Below, piece after piece: positions 20,656 through 31,330 of a stretch of 64,000 nt of DNA. The first letter of the stretch is position 1. Each line of letters begins with the position of its first letter. Location: positions 682,001 through 746,000 of the forward strand of contig JAKJXP020000004.1 in assembly GCA_022225965.2 (NCBI GenBank), written 5' to 3'. Position numbers and translations under genes: made by a program. The stretch comes from Diatrype stigma (Eukaryota > Ascomycota > Sordariomycetes > Xylariales > Diatrypaceae). Under the pieces are notes generated by a model. That model was given only the letters and a program-made list of their open reading frames with translations, ran no database searches and had not been told where the DNA came from.

Positions 20656-23600
20656 ACTGCCCTATGCGTGCTATGGAAAGGGACGAGGAACATCTTTCTA
20701 GCACATCCTTTGGGATTGAAATTGCCTAGTACCTGTTTCGATTTATGTATATATATTCTTTAATACTACAGTATTGTTAAGGCTGTAAGATTATGGGCAA
20801 TCGTTCAATATCAAGTCTTTCATGGGTGGAACGTCTTCGCCTAAGATTCTTGGGTACGGAAGACCATCTCATCCATGTCTACCATTAACGACCGAGGCCG
20901 AGGAACTGCAGATAGCAGAAAAGTGCAACATATCGTAAGCATCTAAACAAGGTGACCACGTCAATGCGGGCGTGAATTTGTCCCCCATCTGTCTTCATAA
21001 CCAAGGATCTATCCCACCGGCTCCTCAACATGGCCAAGTGTATGTTGGATGGTACTTTTGGGAGGGGAGAACCCTCTTGGCCATTGTCCGTTGCTGTTTC
21101 AACCCGTATCTAAACTTCACCAAAAGCGCGTGTCCCGAGCATATCTACGCTTGGCAAGCTCGCATACATGCAATCAGGTCGGCTTCACCAGCTATTGGGG
21201 GCCATGCTGTACACTATACCATGTCTGGCTCAAATCCTCCGGGGGACCGACCAAGCAGATGGCCAAGGGCACCTAACCTGAAGAAAGCAGACCGTTTCAA
21301 GGTTGACACCTTTCGGCGATCTTCATCCCTTGGTTGGGTCGGACCTCCATCAGCAGTCTGCCCAAACCCGTACAAGGCGATAGATAAGGCCAGGAACCCC
21401 AAGGCTTCAACGGCACCCCTGGCCTGGCCGTGGTATGGCCCGGACACTGGAAAGACTGAACGCGGTGTCAGTTGCAAGGGGTCCTAAGTCGGGGCCTGGA
21501 GACACCACGTCGAGATTTCGCAGATCATGGTCGGGTAACTTCAGCAATATAAATGCTTCTCCGAACACTTTGCAGGCTGTGTGGAGGCACAAGCTCTGCG
21601 GGCTGAGATCCAGCCAGTACGGGAGGTACCTGTTGAGGAGCCCGAGTTTACATGCCGCTGCGGCTACTTCAGTACCCCAGATTCCGACCATAGATGGTGT
21701 GACGCAGAAGTCGGCGAATTGAGCTATTTACTACTTCGGAGGCAATTAACCCTATTCCGCCAGGGGTGATAATGCTGACACGGGCTTCGAAAGGCAAGCT
21801 GTTACGTACGTATTGGCTTGAGCATTGATCGCATATAACTGCAATCACTAATAGTACCTACCTACTTCAAGCCAGGAAGCCATGGATCAAAGTCGTCTGT
21901 CTGATACAGTGATACCCAGGTCGATCAAAGCTGAAATCAGAGTTTGGAGATTGGGCACTCCCCAGTGAGACGCGTTCATCTGAGGGTGCACATAGCTAGT
22001 GTACGCCACTCGGCGCCCTCATCAGTGTTGTCTCTGCCTCCGATATACCTGTCTCGGATACCGTGGCGGCAATATCCGCCTTCCATTGAACTTTGGACTG
22101 AGTGCGACACGTACCAACACGCAAGGGAGGATGAAGGAAAGGGTGTTGCAACTTGCAACTCCAACTTTCCCGGGTAAATCGATTCTTTTCGTGAAGAGCG
22201 TAGTGCGAGGAGAGTGAGACATCAACAACTTTGGGGTTGTGCTCGTTTCGATAGCCATTTTGACCGAAAGCCGCGAGAGCCTTCTCGTAGTAGACAGATC
22301 CCCACGCTACCTTTCGTGAGGACATGCATTCAAAATTCTCGTATCGATGTACGTGAGGCCATTCGTATGTAGTCGAATGCCTCGTGAAAGTGGGACGAGG
22401 GCGCGACCCGACGAGCGGAGCGCCGAGACATGAAACCACGTGCAAGATCCATACCATGCAGCCAATGCAAGCCGAGGTTTGCGCCACGGGAGCTTCCCTC
22501 CAGCATCCGGTGGTGCTGCGGGTGAGGTGATGCCTGTCCAAAGCAGCGGCAGCGGCAGCAGCAGCAGCAGCAGCACAATACAACAGCTACACGCTGCAGC
22601 TGGTCAATACGCAGTAGTGAATATCTTATATCAACCACCAGCCAATTTGAGACAAGCACGGGCGGGGACCCATCGCATGGATATGTGATCCTTTTCTTTT
22701 CTTCGCTAAGATACCCGACGAGACCGGAGCCTGCATCTGCGTGTCTTTGGATAAGAAAAGAATGAAGAAAGAAGGGAAGAGTACAGGACCCCCTCACTTG
22801 CTTATCGACGCCTGAGACAGCTGCGAGGTTAATGCAAGTTGTGATGGAACTTTGCAGGAGATAACCATGGGCTGGGCTGGGCATGACGAGAGAAAGATAA
22901 GAAGATTGCGGGCAGCGGGACAATTGTCGTCGGGTTATCTGATTCTGTGAAATGTTTCTTTCGCAGGTCTTCCCCAGTACGTAGTACACGGCTATACGTA
23001 GTAGATCCTTCTTCTTATATGCATGTTTCATCTTCATGAAAGCTTAGTTATAGTTATCGTTTGGCCTGGATGATCATAATGAACAGGCAGTGACAGGCAC
23101 GACAGGCACGACAGGATAGGAAGAGATCTAGAAGGAGTACGAAGTTGAGCTTCCACCTGTCAAAATGGTCAAGGATCACCCAAGGATTGTGCTGAGATCG
23201 CGGATCATCTAGGCCCAGCTGGGCAAGTGCGTGCCCTATAACGCCCCTATACCTCCCTAATTTAGCTTGCCTAGCTCCTTCGGATTGCCTCGCTCGTCAC
23301 TTTTTGCACGCCGGAGGAGCTGGGCGGGACCTTGGTTTTCTTGATTTCTTGATTTGTTGACTTCTTCGATGTACGTACCTACGTTAGTGCACATAATAGT
23401 TAATCCCTACTATATCACTTTCTATTTTTGAAATTTCAAATAAGCCAGCCCCCCGAGTCTGTCTGTCAACCAGTGTCAGCACCTTGCATCGTCTAAGCAA
23501 ATCGTCCTCGTCTCGGGCGGCGGGCAGGGTACTAGGTAGGGCACCACTCTGCCTATGTTAGTGACTAGTCGGGCTCGTTTACCTTGCATTGTTCCCGGTG

Positions 23601-24630
23601 GTCCATCGTAAGCTTTATTTAGTCTCCAGTGCCTCCACTGAGAACTATGTGTGTCATTTGTCATTTGTCGTTTCTGTCGGCAAAGGGAATGCAAATGTCT
23701 CTCCCAGCTCAGCGGGATTTCCAGCATGATCTACGCACATCATTCGGTTATCCTGGTTCCTAGCATAGCCCTAGATTACAGCCGGTGGCTTGATGAGATG
23801 AGTCGAGTCGATCAGCGTCTAGTCGGCCGAGCTTATCTTTGCGAGCTTATGGGAGGCTTATGGCGATCATAATCGCTTGCTGCTCGCTCTGCCCTGGCAA
23901 TCCGTAACCGTTGTAGGTACATGGAGCTGAAGCCTTACATAGCACACGTTAGCAGCCTCCAGTATAGCAGCTATTGGTTCTTTAGCCTCTCTACCTAACT
24001 CATTGGTTGTTAGGGGTATGGGTATGGGTATGGCGCCACGAGCCATGGGTTGCCTGCCATGGGTCCTCTCATAGAACTGCCTGCTGCTGCTGCTGCTGCT
24101 GCTGCTACGTTGCTCTTTGACCATACGACGGCGCCGCCGCCGCCGCCGCACGCACGCACGCGGATTTGGTCCTTGACTCCTAGGAACCCCCCCCCCCCCC
24201 AAGTTCGTATATCATCACTAACCTTGGGTGTCCGTTTACTAGTCCGGCTCTCCGGCCCTAGTCGCACAGAAGCTGACCTTCTCTTAAATACCACCCGGTC
24301 TCCCTCGTCTTCTTGATATACCTGTTATATGTAGATCTTTGCACCTTCAACTCACAGGAAGTATATCCCATATATCTCATATCACATCACATTGGTTCGG
24401 ATCAGGCCCGATTTGCTCGCTCGCTATCTGGTTATCGCATCCAATCAAGCAAATACCAGTACACTCTTGCTGCCGGCTTAGCCTATTACGACTTGCGATA
24501 CAACCCTCTAGTCGACCCTAGTAGTATATCATCATCCCGCCGGGAAACAGCTCTCGTAGCTCGATTCATTTCCGGTTCATACCAACCCTCAACGCCCCAT
24601 TCACTTCGGATCCCGAAAACGCATTATAAA
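20656..24630. other. Intergenic region, no recognisable gene
   Basis: About 4 kb. It holds overlapping stop-free frames on both strands at 20972-21722 and a 235-codon minus-strand frame at 23037-22330, none with a recognisable domain. Simple tracts are (CAG)n at 22557-22576, a CACGACAGG tandem near 23090-23115, (CTG)n near 24080-24105 and a C14 run at 24187-24200. Confidence 0.5.
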
Positions 24631-24934
24631 ATGCAATTCGGCGCCCTATTACTATCTATGATTACTCTCATGGGTTCTCTCGGGGGCATAGCTCAAGCTT
24701 CGCCGATACGATGTCCAGACGTGTGTCATCACCCCGTACCTAAGCCTCCCGAAGGGTCATGCTGATATGTTTCTGTAGACTACGCGTGATGCTATACTAA
24801 ACGGCCATCTGTCCCCGGAGGCTTGCTGCTCTTATGGGGTTTGCTTGAAGGAGGTCGTCGCCGCGATGGCAGAGTGGGCGAAGGACGAGTCGTCGGCAGT
24901 CAAATGGAACGACGGACGATGGGGATACCGGTGA
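24631..24934 (+). CDS. Small secreted Cys-containing protein (two exons, 81 aa)
   Basis: The gene is visible only after splicing. Exon 1 (24631-24720) encodes a clear signal peptide: MQFGALLLSMITLMGSLGG, then IAQA with likely cleavage before SPIRC. Exon 2 (24779-24934) encodes TTRDAILNGHLSPEACC, SYGVCLKEVVAAM and a Trp-containing C-terminus ending WGYR-stop. The intron (58 nt) has a GTGTGT donor, a GCTGAT branch-like site and TTCTGTAG acceptor, phase 0. A donor at 24736 (GTACCT) would also keep the frame and add five residues with one extra Cys. The first model leaves four Cys, enough for two disulfides, in the order C...CC...C. Small secreted proteins with a CCSYGxC-like core are, as I recall, widespread in filamentous fungi; their function is unknown and some act at the cell surface or on hosts. 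No neighbour within 2 kb. Confidence 0.68.
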
Positions 24935-27478
24935 CCCAAACGAACACCTGGTCTCGACCAGCTTTGCTTTCACTCTTGATTTCGGAAAACAACATCTAGC
25001 GTTGACAACGGCGTTCTACGGCAACTCCATAAGTTGGTTACAATCGGTTTAATGCATCAATGTCTCACTCATTACGAGACAACGGACAAATGGTCACGGT
25101 TCCTGCATCTGCATACAAGCGGTAGGGTTTGATTTAAATCACCGAGCTCGAGCTCGACAGTCTCGACTTGAACGGTTTACGAAGGGAATACGGATGGATA
25201 TATATAGCTTAGAGTAGAGATACCCTCACATCAGGTAGACAAAAGGCATGCGCCGCCTACAATCTGAGGATATAGTCCGCAAGATTTAACACACCACGGC
25301 ATTTCTGTATATCGCCACTGTTCATGTGTTCATGCCGGAGGCCATAGCGAAGCTCTCCAGTCATCCCGTATTCCTTTTTTCACTCGTCTAAACCGTGCGG
25401 AGCCTCAGCCGGCCAGACTAGTCTAGGTCCAACTCCCAACTAACCTCCCTGTCACACATCTCGTATCGGCCCATTTTGTCACCTAGCCGACGGGTTCGGT
25501 AAGCTAGTGTTCTCAGGGTGGATTGGGAATATCCGGCAAGCTGATAATGACAGGCATCACCCTGGCCGCTCAATGCTATAGGCCCAGTGACGTATGTAGT
25601 TATGGGCCGTCCTTCGAAGCTAAGAGGTCTTCGAGTCTTTACTTATACTTAGAGTCTGCACGACAACGGAGCAAGCACACCACTCTACAGAGTTATTGCA
25701 TCCCGCATGCAAACATCTTCACTTGCATGTGAAATCTACTGATAGGTAGATAGGCCGGCAGGCAATTCTTCGGGTCCCGCCAGATACGAATTGCGCACGA
25801 ACGATAGTCAGTCGACCGATTAGAAGTGATCTGGAGGCCCGCGGTAAGAAAGAGGTGAGCTGGCGTTGTCTCGTTCGTTCACACAAGGCGTGGATTCTCT
25901 CTCATAATACTCCATCAACGTGTCACGGCGAGTGAGGACTTCTGGTAACTGGTCTAGACAGCCAGCCCTGCGTGTCGCGTAAGAGGCCAAGCCCAGACAA
26001 AAACGCATCCAGCAAGAGCACTACATGTACCCCTCAACAGGCATAGCACTACCGATAGATATGATATATTTGCCTTCATAGTGCGGGCAGGCGGGGTGTT
26101 TTGTATACTCCCGTGCTACTTGATTCGATCTACCATATTACCGCCCTGATACCAAGCATGACCAGGCCAGGCTGCCCACCTCTGTTGCCTTCGGCGTTCG
26201 AGCAAGGTAGGATACAGCGTACGAAGGATAAAGAGCAGGACTTTTCGTAGAGGCTTCATTGAGACAGGTTCATCTGTTTTGATAAGGTGTTAGCACCGAT
26301 GGTGCTGGTTCCAAGCTTGGCTAACGTCAATATCAATTTCGTTGCCACGAATTCATTATTCATGTAAAAGCGAAAGAGTGTATAGCAGTACCATAAGTCT
26401 GCGCTTAGTAATACTCTCACTTCTTGCCCCATTTGCTAGATTTTATGATCTGGGCCACATTTCACACCGGGACAATCTGATGACATCTTTCCGAGAAAGA
26501 AGCTCTGAAGTATTAGAAATCCAAAATTCAATTCAGGTGTTGCCTATGCTTCCCACACAAATAAGCAGAGCGTCATAAAAGTTGCGTTGTGAATGATCAT
26601 TTATTGTTTGTCTTGCACAAGTCGAATGAAGATATCAACTTATGCTACGATTCGAACACCTATCTATGAAAGTTGGAGTGCTGTATGACCTCCTTATCCG
26701 TGTGATTCAAATTAGCCTGGATCGGATAGCCGTGATGAGTAAGGGGAGAGTAAGGGGCGGGTGCGAATGACTCAATTCTCATAATAGTTTCGGTTATTTC
26801 CATTCAATCGAGAGGAAGCGGTAGAAATGGTATACTCAAAGCGTGCCCAACTCCTCAAGCTATGTATTGTCCGGTTTGATATCGTCTTTTCAGATGAATC
26901 CTAGGCTAGAAAGAAAAAACGGCTCACGATACTTCTCTATAAGGCAACGTGACCAATAACTATTTAGAATGATGTGTAGGTTCTCATATTCTCCAAGCAC
27001 TCACCACAACACATTTCTTATTGAATCTGCAACTAATGTGAGGTTCTTATAGAAGTACTCACAGTGCCCTTGTGTCTACGAGCAAATAGAAGCTAAATGG
27101 AAGCAGGTATGTTAGATAATCGACCCGGAGATTACCATCGCTGATACGGCAATCTTGTATGGTTCTGTGTATCGTAAGGAGGTGTCTATGGATATGGAAC
27201 CAGCTAAAGGTTACAGTATATTGGTTAGTCGTATTGTCTTATAATAGAATGATAAAGACGCAAATCGAATAATCAGCAGAAAAAGACGTTGCCAGGGAAA
27301 CTCGTACGGTACTAGAGAAAGCACGCTTCTACCCCTTAACTTGGTCTAATATCAGAAAAAAGGCATCGTTGTCATATCAAAGCCATTAACATCACCAGCC
27401 AGATTCATCCATTGATTAGTTTGGAGTGCCTACTCCTAGACACCTACATCCAATTTCCCTCCAAGCAAACAACACCCA
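24935..27478. other. Intergenic region, no recognisable gene
   Basis: AT-rich sequence without convincing open frames; the longest have fewer than 80 codons and no signal peptide, domain or flanking intron. An isolated GAGCTCGAGCTC palindrome sits near 25144. No RNA gene was recognised. Confidence 0.5.
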
Positions 27479-27615
27479 ACTAACTATTGATAACCTTCCA
27501 CCAATCCTTTCCAACCTATCTGTTTCTTGTTCATCAATCAACCTGTCAGATCCGTGACTTTCTTCGGTAACCTTGACGTACAGGAGGCAAATTAAAAGTT
27601 TAGTGCCTCACAGTG

Positions 27616-27678
27616 GTATGTACTTAAGCACGCGTGTTGACAGTCATGATCATCCTTCTCTGACAATTCCACACACAG
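27616..27678 (+). other. Leader intron of the small membrane-protein gene
   Basis: 63 nt with GTATGT donor, CTCTGAC branch site and CACACAG acceptor, all close to fungal consensus. It lies about 140 nt upstream of the ATG at 27817. The only ATGs between about 27300 and 27817 are within this intron. Confidence 0.6.
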
Positions 27679-27816
27679 AGAGAGCAGGCGATATCGCATA
27701 CAGGATAACGAGAAACCATACCAAGCAATCAGGAATCCCAAGTGCCTGGACCACATTACCACGGAAACCACAAGTCACACTAGGTGTGCGGGTTGACAGA
27801 TAAAACCACAGCCGGT

Positions 27817-28260
27817 ATGGCGAGCACGATGGGATCTAGGATCATGGCACTCCTGGGCCTGAAGGCCTTCCAGACCGACTTTATACGCCTCTGCATCTTG
27901 ATCAAAGCCATAGGTGGTGACGCGTTCACAGCGGCCGTTTCCATCGTGCATCTACTACTTCGTACAGTTATGGTCGCTGTACTGCTACTGAGTCTAGCTG
28001 TAGACCTGACGCCCTATGTGGTCCTCGGTTACGCAACGTACCTCCTGAGCAAGACGCACCCAGCTATGCACGCTATTGCGATTGTTGCCGTGGTCACCTG
28101 CATAGTCCGTCTCAACGTTGCAGCTGGGCTCGTGAGCATGTCCGTCTGTGTGCTTGTCGTCTTCACGATGGTGTCAACTGTGCCCTTTGCTGCATATTTC
28201 CTGTCTTGCAGCGAAGCACTCATACCTTATCGATTGGGAGGAAATGCATATGGCAACTAA
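27817..28260 (+). CDS. Small multi-pass membrane protein of unknown function (147 aa)
   Basis: Starting at ATG 27817, the first ATG in the predicted spliced mRNA, the product is MASTMGSRIMALLGLKAF and so on to GGNAYGN-stop. After a short amphipathic N-terminus there are three or four hydrophobic spans: VSIVHLLLRTVMVAVLLLSL (about 42-61), PYVVLGYATYLL (about 66-77), HAIAIVAVVTCIV (about 84-96) and VSMSVCVLVVFTMVSTVPFA (about 106-125). No family is recognised and no catalytic motif is seen. Support comes from the hydrophobic pattern, the strong leader intron and a CAAC-rich ATG-free leader typical of fungal genes. Overall identity as a real gene is likely but not certain. Confidence 0.5.
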   Translation: MASTMGSRIMALLGLKAFQTDFIRLCILIKAIGGDAFTAAVSIVHLLLRTVMVAVLLLSLAVDLTPYVVLGYATYLLSKTHPAMHAIAIVAVVTCIVRLNVAAGLVSMSVCVLVVFTMVSTVPFAAYFLSCSEALIPYRLGGNAYGN

Positions 28261-31228
28261 GCAGCCCAAATCATCATGCTCTGCACAGCACCAATATCCA
28301 TGCAGATGACCCGGGGAAACAGCTAGGTGGAAATAGCTGCTGTCAGGGGCACTGAGCTAGTGTGGGCCAGTGTAGGTCATGGCTACAATTAGGTATGCCT
28401 ACAATATCCAGGAATGGCTTTATCTAGAATCGACTCGGAGATTAGAGGTCGCTTTACTATGTGCATCTTATGTACTAACTGACATCGGCGAAGAGAACAA
28501 ATCACAATTAGTACAACCTACAATATCCTCTTAGGTGGCAGCAAGTAGTGGCTAGTGGCACGGATTCTGAACCTCCTATCAGTCGGCTGACTCTTTATCA
28601 ACATGGCCATACATCTCTTTGTTCTGTCTGTGCTTAAATATATTCTCGATCTCGATCCTAAAGACCAGTGAGCTCTCAGTAGTATACTTACCATGGCTAG
28701 ACTACCTTAAGAAAAGCCCACATCTTTGAGATCATAAACTTTAGGCTCGTTTTATATTAATCAGCGTCTCATGCGAGGTCGATATAAGCGGTACAAGAGA
28801 AGCGGCACAATCTGCTTGTGTAACTCAATTTAAGAGACTGGAGCCTTTTTACTAATTACTGACTTGAGCTGCTCGATATTCGGGTAATTGCCGGTACGCC
28901 ATGCTCTTCTTAACTATATTAACATATATAGTGATTATTGGGGAAGACTGGAAGTAGTGCTGTTAAGTCTATCATTTACTATGAACCCCGAAGATAATCA
29001 TTCAAGCCCCTGTAGGGTTTCCCGAACCTTTTCACACCTATGTCTCTTGGAACGTTGTCAACCTAGGTAGGAATCCAATCTGCACTGTGTTGTTGGGTCC
29101 TCTGGTGCGATGTGAAAGCACTGTCTGGCACAAGCCTACCTCCTTGTCCGCTGCTGCCTTCATTCCGGGGAGAGACAACTTCCCCGTACTTGGTCGAATC
29201 CCGCTCATTGACAGCAATGGAGGCCCTACATCCCAAGTCCTAGGTCTTTGCCCACGAGCGAAATGCGGAAACTACGCCCGGGGCTCATGTGGTCTTTTTT
29301 TCGTATACTTATTCGTGATGTTTGCTCGTGCATAGGATCATACTCTGACTACCTTTCTTGGAAGAAAACAAAGTTCGGGTCCGAATGGGCTACTTCGTGA
29401 TTTGTCCACATACCGACGTTTGCCCCAAACGTGCCGCAGGGCCACAGGGTACTTCGATAGAATTCACTGGTACAAGCGTAGCTGGTATTGTGATTTCCCT
29501 TCTCTTTGTACGGTACCGATACCCCTGGGCGACACCGCCCTGTTCTTCTCGAAATCTGCCCCCGGGCCAGGTGGCAGATCTCCTATCCTAGGCTGCAGAA
29601 CCCTGCGTGCTGTTGGCGGCTAGAACGATCTTGAGGTGACATATGTGGAAGCGGTCACCGTGGATCTGTATGGTTAGTTAAAGGGAACGACACCGACCGA
29701 CCAGCCTATCGCGTAGACATGGCCGTCATAGCAGTCAGTGTATGTAACACAGTAATACACCGGTGATCCTGATTCCCAGCTTCCAAAAACATTTGCCTCC
29801 GAAAAATACGCGCTGGCTCTAGAGCAGTTTTGGCGAGAGTAGCAGCGAGTCCCAGTAGGGAGCTTCTTAGTATTGGCCTTTAAAAAAAGGGCTTGCCGAG
29901 CTGTGTTGGCTCTTCAGTTTGGCCGAAACCACACCTAGGCCAGTTATTTGGACATTTTAACCCGCCAGGTACACACTGGATCAGAGTGCTAGGTGAGTGT
30001 AGGCTTAACGGGAGCTATGATCGGACCCGAATCTACGAGATTACGCCCCGATGCTTTCGACGACGATGTAGCTTCAGATGGCCTTTGTCAGAAATGGATC
30101 GACTTATCATGTAGACATTCAAGTCCGGTCATGAGCCAGACAAGCAATGCAGACGGACATGTAAGGTCATAGCTTAGGTAGCATTGCTGTGCTCTACCAT
30201 GTCCTTACTGAACGCGAGATGCCTAGCCGAGGTTTTTTAGTAAGAGCGGTTGGACGAGAACATGTTTCAAGAAGGTTGTTACTACTTCGCTGTAACCTTG
30301 GCCACTGCATCACACCGATATTTACGTCCTATCCGAGCAAGTGACAAGAGCAACCCCGGGGGTGGGAAGCATAATAAGCTTGTTACAAGTAGTTAGAGCC
30401 TAGCAAGCTGTAGAAGATGCAGAAGAGCTATATCTTGAACCTCCTTGCTTCATGGGGCGGAATTGAGGCGCCCTGATGATTGGACCAGCCATACTCATAG
30501 CCTCAAAAGCCCCTTTCGGACTGGAGATGGCGGTGAATCTGCAGGGCTGTCCCGACACGGCGGAACCCTTCCGGCGCAGCTGGACAGCGCAGCCTTACCC
30601 GGCAGTTTGGGGGAAAAGAAAACACGGCCCCTCTCCACGTTAAGCTTTATATATCACATCCATACGGATGCTAAGAATAGGTAGAGGAAGAAAGATTCCC
30701 GTGCTCCATGCGTATTCGATGCATACATGCCTAAGCCGAATGTTAACTACTTAGTCATCGGTCTGGCGGCGTGTTGTTGCCATTTTGTGGAACCCGGAGG
30801 CGAAGAACCACGACATTCTGTATCAATCCGAAGATTGCTTGAAAGCTCGGCGATCACCTGCGCCCCCGGCGCTCGAGGACAGCCGGATCCACAAATGGCT
30901 GTGGTACAGCGGTCGATGAGATCCCGACTGGTTCAGCTGATAAGCGCAATGTTAACATCATATACATAACCAGACAGCCCGTGTAGAGGGATGACCGCAC
31001 ATAAGTTACCGCGTGTCTTCCTGTCGGCTTCCTTCCTAATAGTCACCTCGTCGTTGGCTTTTGGCGGGAGCGTGTACGACCGGGGCGACGCAGAAGAATG
31101 CCTGGCCGTCGGGGTTTTCAGTGGCCCTTTGACTAGAGCCCGTTGCGGTTCCGGTGGAGGTGGAGGCGCAGCCTTCCGGTCGTCTGGTACGGGGTTCGCA
31201 GACATGGCCGTGATACGTGGGTGAGAAC

Positions 31229-31256
31229 GGGGGGGGGGGGGGGGGGGGGGGGGCCG

Positions 31257-31328
<72 letters not shown>
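31229..31328. repeat. G25 / C68 homopolymer fold-back
   Basis: Twenty-five consecutive G (31229-31253), a 7-bp GC spacer, then sixty-eight consecutive C (31261-31328). The G run can pair with part of the C run to form a hairpin of at least 25 bp. It may be a real G-quadruplex-prone tract or an assembly or sequencing artefact. Confidence 0.9.

Positions 31329-31330
<2 letters not shown>

Noticed and set aside
22330..23037. 235-codon minus-strand frame with an ATG
   Set aside because: No recognisable domain, poly-Cys from a (CAG)n tract, no leader or intron support; retained only as intergenic.
22440..24316. Frames encoding poly-Ser or poly-Ala around (CAG)n and (CTG)n
   Set aside because: Microsatellite translations.
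30991..31224. 77-codon frame with signal-like N-terminus beside the G/C fold-back
   Set aside because: Ends in Gly-rich sequence next to a suspect homopolymer; no homologue recognised and no intron evidence.
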